A model generated the notes under the pieces. The model did no database searches. It was not told where the DNA came from and was given only the letters and a program-made list of their open reading frames with translations. DNA of 39,908 bases from Sphingomonas sp. S-NIH.Pt15_0812 (GTDB lineage Bacteria; Pseudomonadota; Alphaproteobacteria; Sphingomonadales; Sphingomonadaceae), in assembly GCF_003951315.1 (NCBI RefSeq), contig NZ_QLJH01000031.1, forward strand, positions 1 to 39,908, given 5' to 3'. The position numbers were made by a program, and so were the translations under genes. This document shows, in pieces, positions 1-8,619 of this stretch (within the stretch, counting starts at the first letter, position 1; each line of letters opens with the position of its first letter).

Positions 1-83
1 GCGGTCGGCGGGGCGAGCGGGGGGCGGTACGCTGTGTAGCCATGGGCGGCCGTGCGGATACGCCTTAACGATGATGGCGACAA

Positions 84-111
84 GGGGAGAGGGGCCCGGT
101 CCCCGCTCCCC
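84..111 (-). terminator. Candidate terminator after msrB
   Basis: An inverted repeat lies 12 bases past the msrB stop. Its arms are GGGGAG plus GGGG (84-89, 91-94) and CCCC plus CTCCCC (101-104, 106-111), with one A/G mismatch and a 6-base loop. There is no long U-tract on the minus strand, so termination is inferred from position and stem strength. Nothing convincing is seen in bases 1-83. Confidence 0.4.
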
Positions 112-122
112 GGCCCCGATCC

Positions 123-521
123 TCAGTCTTCGCGCGGGCGGAAGTCGAGCGCGATCGAGTTCATGCAATAGCGCAGGCCGGTCGGCGGCGGGCCGTCCGG
201 GAAGACATGGCCGAGATGGCCGTCGCAACGCGCGCACCGGGTCTCGACGCGCACCATGCCATGGCTGCGGTCGGCGTGATCGGTCACGCTTTCCGGCGCC
301 ATCGGTTGGGTGAAGCTGGGCCAGCCCGAGCCGCTGTCATATTTGTCGGCGCTGTCGAACAACGGGTTTTCGCAACCGGCGCAATGATAGACGCCGTCCG
401 CCTTGTTGCCGTTGAGCGCACCGGCAAAGGCGCGCTCGGTGCCCGCCTCGCGCAGTACATGATATTGTTCCGGGGTCAGCCGCTGGCGCCACTCGGCTTC
501 GGTTAAGGTCAGGTGATCCAT
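123..521 (-). CDS. msrB: Peptide-methionine (R)-S-oxide reductase MsrB
   Basis: The 132-residue protein reduces the R epimer of methionine sulfoxide in proteins with thioredoxin as reductant, a cytoplasmic repair step after oxidative damage. The whole SelR fold is present: two CxxC zinc pairs (C47/C50 and C96/C99), the GWPSF segment near residue 66, GHVF near residue 103, and the catalytic cysteine in RYCMNS (C119). Length is normal for a stand-alone MsrB. The ATG at 521 fits the family N-terminus. It lies 31 bases after the flavoprotein gene of the polyketide cluster on the same strand, so read-through from that operon is possible, but its function is general. Confidence 0.96.
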   Translation of the reverse strand: MDHLTLTEAEWRQRLTPEQYHVLREAGTERAFAGALNGNKADGVYHCAGCENPLFDSADKYDSGSGWPSFTQPMAPESVTDHADRSHGMVRVETRCARCDGHLGHVFPDGPPPTGLRYCMNSIALDFRPRED

Positions 522-552
522 GACGAATATGTCGGGTCGCGGGGGGCGGGCG

Positions 553-1638
553 TCAAGCGGGGGCGGATGCCTTGATCCGCGTCGCGCGCGCTACCGCCTC
601 GATCAGCGATACCGGCCCGGCGCGCACCGCCAGCGCGGCGAGCATGGGACGCTCCGCCAGGTGCCAGATCGCGCTGGCCAGCCCGATCGGCCGGCGGGTG
701 GCGCGCGCGAAGCGGACCTGCCAGCCTTGCGCCGACTCGCCCCGCCCATGCGCCAGCGCCGCCGACAGGCCGCTGGCGAGCGCGATCCCCATGCCTTCGC
801 CCGCCAGCGAGGGGATCACGCCGGCCTGGTCGCCCAGACGGAACAGCCCCGACTCGGTCCGGAGCGCGCGCCAGCCATAGGGGACGTTCGCCACCGCATC
901 GATCACGGGGGTCGCCGCCATGTCCGCCAGCCGCTCGCCCAGGGGCCCCGAGTCGCGGCCGAGTCGGTGGAGCAGCGCCAGCGGACTGCCCGCCGCCGTC
1001 AGCCGCGAACGCCGCACCGCCAGGCAGAGATTGGCGCTGCCATCCTCCTGCCGGACCAGCCCGGCATAGCCGCCATCGAACAGGTGCAGCTCGATCGCGT
1101 CGCCGACCAGCCGGTCGAGCGCCGGTCCGGCGGCGAGGCGGGCGCGCAGGCCCATCGCCGGGTCCCGCCCCCGCGCGGCCTCGGGCCGGGCCAGGCCGCG
1201 CAGCTCATGCTTGCCGGTCGCCAGCAACAGGGTGGCGGGCGACAGGGTCGCGCCATCCCCCAGCCTGACCCCCTCCGCCGTCCAGGCGCGGACCGCGACG
1301 CCGCGCTCCACCCCCGCGCCGGTCTCGGCCCGCGCGAGCAGCAGCGAGTCGAGCCGGCGGCGCGACACCGCCAGGGCGGGGCGGGGCAGGGGCGCCTCGC
1401 GCATCCGCTCGCCCGCGAACAGGCGCAGGCGACGGACGCGGGCCGGGTTCAGGCGGTCCGCCGCCACGCCCAGCCGCTCCAGCGTCTCGATCGATCGCCA
1501 GCTCAGGAAACCGCCGCAAAGCGCATCGCCGGTGTCGCGGCTACGCTCCAGCACGACGGCGCGAATCCCGGCCTCCGCCAGGATGATCGCCGCCGCCGCA
1601 CCGGCCGGTCCGCCGCCGACGATCAGTGGGTCTTGCAT
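553..1638 (-). CDS. FAD-dependent oxidoreductase of the polyketide cluster
   Basis: The 361-residue protein is a flavoprotein of the geranylgeranyl-reductase / aromatic-hydroxylase type. The N-terminus carries the dinucleotide-binding motif [11 protein letters not shown] (about residues 7-17) followed by an acidic strand end (LERS), and the C-terminal half has the second FAD motif [15 protein letters not shown]. The ATG at 1638 puts the Rossmann motif at the very N-terminus; a longer frame from 1722 would add a low-complexity leader inside the upstream gene. The start lies 16 bases inside the 3' end of the methyltransferase gene, so the two are translationally coupled. It is likely to oxidise, hydroxylate or reduce the polyketide product. 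Substrate is unknown; the operon role is inferred from context. Confidence 0.8.
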   Translation of the reverse strand: MQDPLIVGGGPAGAAAAIILAEAGIRAVVLERSRDTGDALCGGFLSWRSIETLERLGVAADRLNPARVRRLRLFAGERMREAPLPRPALAVSRRRLDSLLLARAETGAGVERGVAVRAWTAEGVRLGDGATLSPATLLLATGKHELRGLARPEAARGRDPAMGLRARLAAGPALDRLVGDAIELHLFDGGYAGLVRQEDGSANLCLAVRRSRLTAAGSPLALLHRLGRDSGPLGERLADMAATPVIDAVANVPYGWRALRTESGLFRLGDQAGVIPSLAGEGMGIALASGLSAALAHGRGESAQGWQVRFARATRRPIGLASAIWHLAERPMLAALAVRAGPVSLIEAVARATRIKASAPA

Positions 1639-2315
1639 AGCCGCTCGACGCAGAGGCGAAAGGGGAAGGCGCGGAAGATGCGGGCGTCGTCGATGCCCGC
1701 CGCCGCCAGCAGCGGCGGCCATTCGGCGGGACGGAAGCTGCGGGCGATCGACAGATGCCCGTCCGCGCGCACGATCGGGTGCCAGCGCGCCAGCCCCGCC
1801 AGCAAGGGCCAGCCGGCATGGGCGAAGCCGTGGCGGTGCAGGTCGTTGACCAGCCAGGACGCGGCATGATCCTGCATCCAGCGCAGGAAGGCGACCAGCT
1901 CGCCCGGCGTCATATGATGCGCGACCAGGCTGCTGATCGCCGCGTCCCAGCCGCCGCCCATATCGGCATAGTCGCCGGTGACGTAGCGGATCGCCGAGTT
2001 GGCGGGGGTATGCGCGCGCGCCGCCCGTTCGCTGCGCGGGTTGAGGTCGATGCCGACCAGCTCGACCGGCACCACGCGCTTCGCCGCCCAGCGCTCGATC
2101 CGCCGCAGCATGTCGCCATCGCCGAAGCCGATGTCGAGCAGCCGCAATCGCCGGCCCCGTTGCGCGATCCGGTCGAGAAAGGCGAGCGTCGGCCGCGCCG
2201 CCAGCGTCACGCGATTGACCCGCGCCAGATCGGCGACGACGGCGGCATAGACGTCGGCGTCGAGATCGTCGGCGTCCATCAGCTCCGGATCCTCGGCACG
2301 GTGGCGCAGGCTCAT
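1623..2315 (-). CDS. Class I SAM-dependent methyltransferase of the polyketide cluster
   Basis: The 230-residue protein has a class I methyltransferase core: motif I in LLDIGFGDGDML, the acidic end of beta-2 in VGIDLNPRS, and a later motif around DAAISSLVAHHMT. It has no signal peptide or membrane segment. The ATG at 2315 overlaps the polyketide synthase stop by four bases (ATGA), showing tight coupling. It probably methylates the phenolic or pyrone product, on O or C, of the adjacent type III polyketide synthase. The same division of labour (synthase, methyltransferase, flavin enzyme) is known from the srsABC phenolic-lipid operon of Streptomyces griseus. That is an analogy of roles, not a claim that the methyltransferases are orthologous. 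Confidence 0.85.
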   Translation of the reverse strand: MSLRHRAEDPELMDADDLDADVYAAVVADLARVNRVTLAARPTLAFLDRIAQRGRRLRLLDIGFGDGDMLRRIERWAAKRVVPVELVGIDLNPRSERAARAHTPANSAIRYVTGDYADMGGGWDAAISSLVAHHMTPGELVAFLRWMQDHAASWLVNDLHRHGFAHAGWPLLAGLARWHPIVRADGHLSIARSFRPAEWPPLLAAAGIDDARIFRAFPFRLCVERLCKTH

Positions 2316-3484
2316 GGCGCGGACCGGAAGCCCAGCCCCTCCGCCGCCAGGCCGGGACCGAAGGCGAGGGCGACGCCGCGGGTCACCGGCGGTCCCTCCA
2401 GCATCCGGGCGAGCGTGAACATCAATGTCGCCGAGGACATGTTGCCATGGTCGTGCAGCACGCCGCGCGCACTGGCCAGCGCCTCGGGCGGCAGCGCCAG
2501 GCTGGTCTCCACCGCGTCGAGGATCGAGCGTCCGCCGGCATGGACCGCCCAGCCATCGATCGCCGCCGGCCCATGACCCTCGGTGACGGCGGCGGCGAAG
2601 TCGGCATCGACCAGCGCCTGGGCGATCCGGCGCGGCACCTCGCCCGACAGATGCATGGCGAAACCATGGTCGGTGATCGTCCAGCGGATCAGCGAGTCGC
2701 TGTCCGGCAGGGTCGCGGCAAAGGGCGTGCCGAGCGCGAAGCCGCCCGGCGTGGCGCTGACCAGGGTCGCCGCCGCGCCGTCGCCGAACTGCAGCATCGC
2801 CAGCAGCGATTCCAGGTCGTCCGTGTCCTGCAAGTGGAGCGACGACAATTCGCAGCAGATCACCAGCACGCGGGCCCGGGGATCGGAGCGGACGATATGC
2901 CGGGCGCTGCGCAACGCGACGATCGCCGCGTAACAGCCCATGAAGCCGATCAGCAGCCGCTCGACCGCGGGCGACAGGCCCAGCCGGCGCGCGACGATCT
3001 GGTCCAGCCCCGGCGCGACGAAGCCGGTGCAGCTGGCGACGACCAGATGGGTGATGCCGGCAAGCTCGATCTTGGCGCGCAATGCTTCCACCGCGCGCAG
3101 CGCCAGCTCGGGCGCGGCCTCGGCATAGATCGCCATGCGTGCGGCGGTGCCGGGCGGCGGGTCGCCGGCATAGAAGGCGCCTGGTGCCGCTTCGGCCGCC
3201 GCGCCCGCGAGCGGCGGCAGCACCGACCAGCGCCGCGCGATGCCGGCCCGCGCCGCCATCCGCTCGAACACCGGACGCCCGCGTGGGGCCACGCGGTTGC
3301 CGGCCCAAGCGCGAAAGGCGGCATGGACGTCATGCGGCGGATGGGCGGTGCCGATCGCGTGCAGATAGGCAATGGTCTCGCGAGGAGCGGGCAGGGCGCT
3401 GGTCAATCGGCGTCTTTCACTGGAGACGGTTCTGACATGGGAAGTCGTTCGTTGGAAACGCGCGGCGCGATCGGAAGGCCCCAC
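2312..3484 (-). CDS. Type III polyketide synthase (chalcone/stilbene synthase family)
   Basis: A homodimeric ketosynthase that extends an acyl-CoA starter with malonyl-CoA and cyclises the chain. The catalytic triad is complete: Cys184 in FMGCYAA, His315 in WAVHAGG and Asn348 in HGNMSS (numbered from the GTG at 3484). The Cys-His and His-Asn spacings (131 and 33) fit bacterial type III synthases. FGDGAAA, also typical, is present. The start is uncertain: GTG at 3484 gives 390 residues, an in-frame TTG at 3406 gives 364, and neither has a good ribosome site. It heads an operon with a methyltransferase and an FAD enzyme, and faces a divergent winged-helix regulator. Products of such synthases include alkylresorcinols, alkylpyrones and small phenolics; which one is made here cannot be read from sequence. 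Confidence 0.93.
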   Translation of the reverse strand: MGPSDRAARFQRTTSHVRTVSSERRRLTSALPAPRETIAYLHAIGTAHPPHDVHAAFRAWAGNRVAPRGRPVFERMAARAGIARRWSVLPPLAGAAAEAAPGAFYAGDPPPGTAARMAIYAEAAPELALRAVEALRAKIELAGITHLVVASCTGFVAPGLDQIVARRLGLSPAVERLLIGFMGCYAAIVALRSARHIVRSDPRARVLVICCELSSLHLQDTDDLESLLAMLQFGDGAAATLVSATPGGFALGTPFAATLPDSDSLIRWTITDHGFAMHLSGEVPRRIAQALVDADFAAAVTEGHGPAAIDGWAVHAGGRSILDAVETSLALPPEALASARGVLHDHGNMSSATLMFTLARMLEGPPVTRGVALAFGPGLAAEGLGFRSAP

Positions 3485-3680
3485 GGCATCTCAGTTTCGT
3501 GAAACCCGCTAAAATATGGAAACATAAAGTATTTTATAATGACACGCCTTGATCGAGGTCATGGCTGCTCTAGCTTGATATGGTCGAAAGCCAAACTTCC
3601 CCGTGAAGGAGGCGCGTTAGGAACCGTCGTACCGGACCAGTAATCGTTCGGGAAGCGGGTGCAGAAACGCGAGGAGAGCA
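3485..3680. promoter_or_regulatory. Divergent control region between polyketide operon and regulator
   Basis: A 196-base intergenic region, strikingly A+T-rich at 3511-3540 against a G+C-rich background. On the plus strand a perfect TATAAT lies at 3535-3540, but no good -35 hexamer sits 16-18 bases before it. On the minus strand the same tract offers TATTTT-like -10 candidates for the polyketide operon. A small inverted repeat GTTTC-GT-GAAAC lies at 3494-3505, next to the synthase start, and could be an operator. A clear Shine-Dalgarno sequence (GAGGAGAG) precedes the regulator start at 3681. Promoter assignment is inference from base composition and layout. Confidence 0.5.
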
Positions 3681-4130
3681 ATGGCCGGAGCTACGCAGGA
3701 CGAATCCGTCGTGGCGCTCATCAAGGACCTCACCGCCAAGCTGGCGGTGGTGGCCAATGGCATCGACGAACGGATCGGGCATGAAGCCCCTCCGGCTTCC
3801 ACGGCCACGCCGCTCAACCGCGCCCGTGCCCTGATCGAACAGCGCCGGTTGCGACGACGCTTCCTGCCCGAGGAGCTGTTCCACGAGCCGGCCTGGGACA
3901 TGCTGCTGGCCCTGTATGTCGCGTCGCACGACCATCGGGTGATGAACGTGAAGACGCTGGTGTCCTCCGCCGATGCGCCGGTCACCACCTCGCAGCGTTG
4001 GATCGAGCATCTCGCCAAGCTGGGGCTGGTCCGCCGCATGGTCGACCCCATCGACCGCCGCCGGATCGAGGTGTCGCTCAGCGACGACGGACGACGCGCG
4101 ATCGAGGCCTATCTGGCGGCGATCGCCTGA
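3681..4130 (+). CDS. Winged-helix (MarR-like) transcriptional regulator
   Basis: The 149-residue protein has a C-terminal winged-helix domain, roughly residues 65-145. The segment MNVKTLVSSADAPVTTSQRWIEHLAKLGLV reads as helix-turn-helix, with the wing in RRMVDPIDRRRIEVSLSDDG, a pattern typical of MarR-type regulators. The N-terminal helix is followed by a basic stretch (RRLRRRFLPEELF). The ATG at 3681 is supported by GAGGAGAG a few bases upstream. It is transcribed away from the type III polyketide synthase operon across an A+T-rich gap, the usual arrangement for a local regulator. Its ligand and sites are unknown. Such single-domain winged-helix proteins are numerous in sphingomonads, so control of the cluster is inference. 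Confidence 0.75.
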   Translation: MAGATQDESVVALIKDLTAKLAVVANGIDERIGHEAPPASTATPLNRARALIEQRRLRRRFLPEELFHEPAWDMLLALYVASHDHRVMNVKTLVSSADAPVTTSQRWIEHLAKLGLVRRMVDPIDRRRIEVSLSDDGRRAIEAYLAAIA

Positions 4131-4137
4131 GGGTCGG

Positions 4138-4159
4138 TCTTCACGCGACGCCGCGAAGA
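4138..4159. terminator. Possible shared terminator between regulator and tyrA
   Basis: The 93 bases between the converging ends of the regulator and tyrA contain TCTTC (4138-4142) and GAAGA (4155-4159), extended by GCG/CGC inside the loop. The stem is short and interrupted and there is no U-tract. It is listed because it is the only folded element in the gap. Confidence 0.22.
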
Positions 4160-4223
4160 TCGGATTCGCGGGGAGGAGATGCGCCTGCCGCGACCCTTGG
4201 CGCGAGATCGGGACCGATCCGCC

Positions 4224-5180
4224 CTATTGCTGCGCCGCGCCGCCATGATCGCGGCCGAAATCGGGGCGGGCATCGTCCTGCCCCTGCGCGATGATCGAGC
4301 GGCGGATGGCGCGGGTGCGGGTGAACAGGTCGAACAGCGTGTCGCCGTCCCCCCAGCGGATCGCGCGTTGCAGCATCGTCACATCCTCGGTCAGGCGTTG
4401 CAGGATCTCCAGCACCGCCTCGCGATTGTTGAGGAACACGTCGCGCCACATGGTCGGGTCGGAGGCGGCGATGCGGGTGAAGTCGCGGAAACCGCCGGCG
4501 GAGAATTTGATGACCTCGCTCTGGGTCACCTCTTCCAGATCGGACGCGGTGCCGACGATCGAATAGGCGATCAGATGCGGCACATGGCTGGTCACCGCCA
4601 GCACCAGGTCGTGATGGCGCGGGCTCATCAGCTCGACATTCGCGCCCAGCGTCTCCCAAAAGGCACGCAGGCGCACCACCGGCGCCTCGGCGCAGCCCTC
4701 CTCCGGCGTCAGGATGCACCAGCGGCCCCGGAACAGCGTGGCGAAGCCGCTTTCCGGCCCGCTATTCTCGGTGCCCGCCACCGGATGGCCGGGGACCAGC
4801 ACCGCGCCCGGCAGCACGGCGCGAAGCGCCGCGATCACGCTTTCCTTCGATCCGCCGACATCGCTGACGATCGCATCGGCGGGCAGGTCTTCGGCGAACT
4901 CCGCCGCCGCCGCCGCCATCGCGCCCACCGGCACGCAGAGCATCACCAGATCGGCATCGATCACCGCCGCGCCGGCGCTGTCGGCGACATCGTCGCACAG
5001 GTCGATCCGCACCGCCGTCTCGCGCACGTCGGAATCGCGGTCGTAGCCGGTGATCCGCACCGTCGGCATCGTCGCCCGCACCGCGCGCGCGATCGAGGAG
5101 CCGATCAGCCCCAGGCCGATGATGGTGACGCGCCCGAAGGTCGGCTGTTGCCGCCCGTCCGGCAAAGGTGCGGGCAGCAT
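4224..5180 (-). CDS. tyrA: Prephenate/arogenate dehydrogenase TyrA
   Basis: The 318-residue protein carries out NAD(P)-dependent oxidative decarboxylation of prephenate or arogenate, committing chorismate to tyrosine. The N-terminal Rossmann motif is GLGLIGSSIARAV (about residues 20-32). It is followed by GYDRD, a typical end of beta-2, and by GHPVAGTENSGPESG, the conserved substrate-site segment. The helical dehydrogenase domain contains HDLVLAVTSHVPHLIAYS. The start at 5180 shares one base with the hisC stop (TGATG), so the two are coupled. The open frame runs upstream to 5447 but that part lies inside hisC and shows no TyrA features. Cofactor and prephenate/arogenate preference are not decided by sequence alone. 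Confidence 0.95.
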   Translation of the reverse strand: MLPAPLPDGRQQPTFGRVTIIGLGLIGSSIARAVRATMPTVRITGYDRDSDVRETAVRIDLCDDVADSAGAAVIDADLVMLCVPVGAMAAAAAEFAEDLPADAIVSDVGGSKESVIAALRAVLPGAVLVPGHPVAGTENSGPESGFATLFRGRWCILTPEEGCAEAPVVRLRAFWETLGANVELMSPRHHDLVLAVTSHVPHLIAYSIVGTASDLEEVTQSEVIKFSAGGFRDFTRIAASDPTMWRDVFLNNREAVLEILQRLTEDVTMLQRAIRWGDGDTLFDLFTRTRAIRRSIIAQGQDDARPDFGRDHGGAAQQ

Positions 5181-6304
5181 CAGCCGGCCCGGGCGACTTC
5201 GGCGCGCAGCACGTCCATCACCGCGCGCATCTCCTCCTCGGTGCCGATGGTGATGCGCAGGCCGTGCGGCAGGCCCTGGCCGGGCAGCCAGCGCGTGGCA
5301 TAGCCGGCATCCATCAGCGCCTTGTACGCCACCTCGGCGGTCAGCGCGCCCTCGAACAGCACCAGCACGAAATTGGCCTTGCTGGGCACCACGCGCAGCC
5401 CGGCATGGCCGAGCGCCGCGATCTGCTCGCCGAACCAGCTGCGCCACTGGCGGTTATGCTCGCGGCTGCGGGTGATGAAGTCGTCGGCGCCCAGCGCCGC
5501 GATCGCCGCGCGCTGCGCGCCGATGCCGAAGGCGAAGGGCGCGCGGATGCGGTGCATCGCCTGGATGATCTCGGGCGCGGCATAGCCCCAGCCGATCCGC
5601 TCGGAGGCGAGGCCGAAGATTTTGGAGAAGGTCCGCGTCACCAGCACATTGCCCTGGGTACGGGCCAGCTCCAGCGCACCGTCGTCGTCCGCGGCGTCCA
5701 GATATTCAGTATAGGCCTGGTCGATCACCAGCAGCACCGACCGGGGCAGGCCGGCATGGAGCCGGGCGATCTCGGCCTTAACGGTATAGGTGCCGGTCGG
5801 GTTGTTGGGGTTGGCGACGAAGACGACCCGAGTCCGCTCGGTCACCGCCGCCAGGATCGCGTCGACATCGGTCGCATAGTCATGGTCGGCGACCACCACC
5901 GGTTCCGCGCCGACCCGCCGCGTCGCGATCTCATAGACCGCGAAGCCGTAGCGGACATGGATGATCTCGTCGCCCGGCCCGGCGAAGGTGCCGGCGGCGA
6001 GGTGCAGCACCTCGTCCGACCCGGTGCCGTAGACGATCCGGTCCGCCTCGATCCCGTAATGCGCGGCCAGCGCCGCGCGCAGCTCGACCGCCGCCGCATC
6101 CGGATAGCGTTCCAGCTCGCCCGCCGCCGAACGATAGGCCTCGCGCGCCGCCTCCGGCGTGCCGAAGGGATTCTCGTTGGACGACAGCTTGGCGACCTTG
6201 CGTCCGTCCTCGCTGGTCGCGCGGCCGGGGACATAGGGAGCGATGCCCAGGATCCAGGGCTTGGGGGCCAGGGCGGGGAGGGGGGCTGCGGTGTCGTTGC
6301 TCAT
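5180..6304 (-). CDS. hisC: Histidinol-phosphate aminotransferase HisC
   Basis: The 374-residue protein is a PLP-dependent class I/II aminotransferase. It serves histidine synthesis and, in many bacteria, transamination of aromatic amino-acid precursors. Seen in sequence: [11 protein letters not shown] near the N-terminus, [11 protein letters not shown] in the middle, and the PLP lysine in [16 protein letters not shown], with the phosphate-binding GWG close by. The ATG at 6304 gives the usual length; an upstream frame to 6382 would run into the divergent metX gene. Its coupling to tyrA suggests a shared role in aromatic amino acids, where HisC-type enzymes often supply the aminotransferase step. 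That is inference. Confidence 0.95.
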   Translation of the reverse strand: MSNDTAAPLPALAPKPWILGIAPYVPGRATSEDGRKVAKLSSNENPFGTPEAAREAYRSAAGELERYPDAAAVELRAALAAHYGIEADRIVYGTGSDEVLHLAAGTFAGPGDEIIHVRYGFAVYEIATRRVGAEPVVVADHDYATDVDAILAAVTERTRVVFVANPNNPTGTYTVKAEIARLHAGLPRSVLLVIDQAYTEYLDAADDDGALELARTQGNVLVTRTFSKIFGLASERIGWGYAAPEIIQAMHRIRAPFAFGIGAQRAAIAALGADDFITRSREHNRQWRSWFGEQIAALGHAGLRVVPSKANFVLVLFEGALTAEVAYKALMDAGYATRWLPGQGLPHGLRITIGTEEEMRAVMDVLRAEVARAG

Positions 6305-6312
6305 GGCCAGCG

Positions 6313-6342
6313 GCCATAGGCCCCGAGCCGTGGCGTTGACAA
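6313..6342 (-). promoter_or_regulatory. Candidate hisC promoter with near-leaderless start
   Basis: On the minus strand TTGTCA (6342-6337) and TATGGC (6318-6313) are separated by 18 bases, a fair match to a vegetative promoter. The expected transcription start falls within a few bases of the hisC ATG at 6304, so the mRNA would have almost no leader. The -35 overlaps a plus-strand TTGACA (6336-6341) that could serve metX, but no good plus-strand -10 follows. The divergent gap is only 70 bases. Confidence 0.33.
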
Positions 6343-6374
6343 CTTGCTTTGCCGCCCCCGCCGCCGTAGCGGGC

Positions 6375-7499
6375 ATGCCCATGAACCACGACCAGCGTTT
6401 CGGCCTGTCGCGGCAGGTGGCGCTGCCGGGCCCCCTGCGGCTCGATGGCGGCGCGCTGCTGTCGCCGGTCGAGATCGCGTACGAGACCTATGGCACGCTC
6501 GCGCCCGATGGCGGCAATGCGGTGCTGCTCTGCCATGCGTTGACCGGCGACCAGCATGTCGCCAGCCCGCATCCGCGCACCGGCAAGCCCGGCTGGTGGA
6601 CGCGGCTGGTGGGGCCGGGCAAGCCGATCGACCCGGCGCGCGATTTCGTGATCTGCTCCAACGTGCTGGGCAGCTGCATGGGATCGTCCGGCCCGGCCTC
6701 GACCAACCCCGCCACGGGCCGGCCCTATGCCATGGCCTTCCCGGTCATCACCATCCGCGACATGGTGCGCGCGCAGGCGCTGCTGCTCGACCATCTGGGC
6801 GTGGGCGTCCTGAAGGCGGTGGTCGGCGGGTCGATGGGCGGGATGCAGGCCCTGTCCTGGGCGGCGACCTTTCCCGACCGGGTGCGCGCCTGCGTCGTCA
6901 TCGCCTCCACCGCGCGGCACTCGGCGCAGAACATCGCCTTTCACGAGGTCGGGCGGCAGGCGATCATGGCCGATCCGAAATGGCGCGGTGGCGACTATTA
7001 TGCCGATCAGGACCCGCCCGCCGCGGGGCTGGCGGTGGCGCGGATGGCGGCGCACATCACCTATCTGTCCGAGGCGGGGCTGACCGAGAAATTCGGACGC
7101 AAGCTCCAGGCGCGGGACGCCAAGGGCTTCGGCTTCGATGCCGATTTCCAGGTGGAAAGCTATCTGCGCCACCAGGGGTTGAGCTTTGTCGACCGGTTCG
7201 ACGCCAATTCCTATCTCTACATCACCCGCGCGCTCGACTATTTCGATCTGGCCGAGGAGCATGGCGGGCTGCTCGCCCATGCCTTCCGCGCGACGGCGGC
7301 GCGCTTCTGCCTGGTCAGCTTCGACACCGACTGGCTCTATCCGACGCTCGAGTCGCGCCATATCGTCCAGGCGCTGAACGCCGCCGGGCGGCCGGTCAGC
7401 TTCGTCGAACTGTCCAGCCCCTATGGCCATGACGCCTTCCTGCTGGAGGCGCCGGAGATGAATCGCGTGGTCGATGGTTTTCTGAAGGGCGGGGCGTGA
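6375..7499 (+). CDS. metX: Homoserine O-acetyltransferase MetX
   Basis: The 374-residue alpha/beta-hydrolase-fold acyltransferase activates homoserine for methionine synthesis. The nucleophile elbow is GGSMGGMQ (serine near residue 157), with the acid in SFDTDWLYP and the catalytic histidine in [11 protein letters not shown]. The N-terminal [10 protein letters not shown] segment is typical of MetX. Two in-frame ATGs, 6375 and 6381, are both possible; the first is given. Acetyl versus succinyl donor specificity cannot be settled by eye, since MetX-fold enzymes of both kinds exist. It is followed without a gap by a GNAT gene and metW, and metX-metW pairing is the rule in many proteobacteria. 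Confidence 0.95.
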   Translation: MPMNHDQRFGLSRQVALPGPLRLDGGALLSPVEIAYETYGTLAPDGGNAVLLCHALTGDQHVASPHPRTGKPGWWTRLVGPGKPIDPARDFVICSNVLGSCMGSSGPASTNPATGRPYAMAFPVITIRDMVRAQALLLDHLGVGVLKAVVGGSMGGMQALSWAATFPDRVRACVVIASTARHSAQNIAFHEVGRQAIMADPKWRGGDYYADQDPPAAGLAVARMAAHITYLSEAGLTEKFGRKLQARDAKGFGFDADFQVESYLRHQGLSFVDRFDANSYLYITRALDYFDLAEEHGGLLAHAFRATAARFCLVSFDTDWLYPTLESRHIVQALNAAGRPVSFVELSSPYGHDAFLLEAPEMNRVVDGFLKGGA

Positions 7500-7951
7500 C
7501 CGATTCCATCATCCTTTCCGCCGATCCGGCGCGGATCGACGTCGCGCAGGTGCATTGCTGGCTCGCCGATACCTATTGGTCGCCGGGCATCGCGCGCGCG
7601 CAGGTGGAACGCGCCATCGCCGGATCGCGGGTCATCGGCGCCTATCGGGACGATGACCGGCAAGTCGGGGGCGTACAGGTCGGCTTCGCGCGGCTGATCA
7701 CGGATGGCGCGACCTTTGGCTGGCTGGCCGACGTGATCGTCGATCCCGACTGGCGCGGGGCGGGGATCGGGCGACGGATGGTGGAAGGGCTGCTGGCCGC
7801 GCCCGATCTGGCCGATATCCGGCGGGTGATGCTGAACACGCGCGACGCGCACGGCGTCTATGCGGCGCTGGGCTTCGCGGCCCCGGTCCGGCCGGACTTC
7901 CTGATGGAGCGCCTGCAACCCGGCGCGGCCGAGCGGTTGAGGGTGCTGTGA
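7496..7951 (+). CDS. GNAT-family N-acetyltransferase between metX and metW
   Basis: The 151-residue protein has a single GNAT fold. The acetyl-CoA site is visible in [24 protein letters not shown] (motif A, about residues 77-100), followed by a [16 protein letters not shown] segment matching motif B. The GTG start at 7496 overlaps the metX stop (GTGA), and its own stop overlaps the GTG of metW in the same way. The three genes therefore form one translationally coupled unit. The acetylated substrate is unknown. Its insertion between two partners of methionine synthesis suggests, but does not show, a link to amino-acid metabolism. Confidence 0.88.
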   Translation: MTDSIILSADPARIDVAQVHCWLADTYWSPGIARAQVERAIAGSRVIGAYRDDDRQVGGVQVGFARLITDGATFGWLADVIVDPDWRGAGIGRRMVEGLLAAPDLADIRRVMLNTRDAHGVYAALGFAAPVRPDFLMERLQPGAAERLRVL

Positions 7952-8535
7952 TCCTGCGGCCCGACCTGGCGATCATCGCCGACCATGTCGCCGCCGGTGC
8001 GCGGGTGCTGGATGTCGGCTGCGGCGACGGCGCGCTGATGGCGGCGCTGCGCGATCGCAGCGGCGTCGATGCGCGGGGGCTGGAACTGTCCGCCGCCAAT
8101 GTCGCGGCGGCGGTCGGGCGCGGGCTGGCGGTGGTGCAGGGCGATGCCGATACCGACCTGGCCGGCTATCCCGATGCCAGCTTCGACTATGCGATCCTCA
8201 GCCAGACCCTCCAGACCACGCACCAGCCGCATGTCGTGCTCGACCATCTGCTGCGCATCGGCCGGCGCGCCTTTGTCAGCTTCCCCAATTTCGCGCATTG
8301 GCGGGTGCGGCTGTCATTGCTGTGGGGCGGGCGGATGCCGGTGACGCGGCTGCTGCCCGAACAATGGTTCGACACGCCCAACATCCACCACCTGACCGTG
8401 GACGATTTCCGCGCCTTCCTCGACGCGCGCGGCGTGGCGGTGGAGGGGGCCTGGTTCCTGGGCAGCGGCCGGCCGCGATCGGCGGCGGCGGCGAACCTGA
8501 TGGCCGAACATGCGGTGTTCCTGCTGCGCCGTTGA
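7948..8535 (+). CDS. metW: Methionine biosynthesis protein MetW
   Basis: The 195-residue protein has a class I methyltransferase-like fold: motif I in RVLDVGCGDGALM, then GLELS and FDYAILSQTLQTTHQP. The segments SFPNFAHWRVRLSLLWGGRMP and WFDTPNIHHLTVDDF are the hallmarks of MetW. MetW acts with MetX in homoserine acylation in several proteobacteria, and no methyl-transfer product is firmly established. It starts at GTG 7948, overlapping the preceding stop by four bases. Confidence 0.95.
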   Translation: MILRPDLAIIADHVAAGARVLDVGCGDGALMAALRDRSGVDARGLELSAANVAAAVGRGLAVVQGDADTDLAGYPDASFDYAILSQTLQTTHQPHVVLDHLLRIGRRAFVSFPNFAHWRVRLSLLWGGRMPVTRLLPEQWFDTPNIHHLTVDDFRAFLDARGVAVEGAWFLGSGRPRSAAAANLMAEHAVFLLRR

Positions 8536-8567
8536 TCGATCGATGACATGTTAACGTCATAATGGGC

Positions 8568-8592
8568 GGAACTATAATCTATGTGAGCCGTT
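8568..8592 (+). promoter_or_regulatory. EcfG-type general stress promoter
   Basis: GGAAC (8568-8572) and CGTT (8589-8592) are separated by 16 bases. This matches the GGAAC-N16/17-CGTT promoter recognised by EcfG-family sigma factors of the alphaproteobacterial general stress response. It lies 28 bases before the start of the response regulator gene, an ideal distance. An imperfect inverted repeat (ATGAC 8543-8547, GTCAT 8556-8560) lies just upstream. The match is seen in sequence; sigma-factor use is inference from the consensus. Confidence 0.72.
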
Positions 8593-8619
8593 CACGGCCG
8601 ACACTGATGGAATTCCGCC

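Noticed and set aside
3620..3648. A second GGAAC...CGTT pair upstream of the winged-helix regulator
   Set aside because: The spacing between GGAAC (3620-3624) and CGTT (3645-3648) is 20 bases, outside the 16-17 expected for an EcfG promoter.
6305..6374. Possible SAM riboswitch before metX
   Set aside because: The gap is only 70 bases, must also hold the hisC promoter, and shows no SAM-II-type pseudoknot arms.
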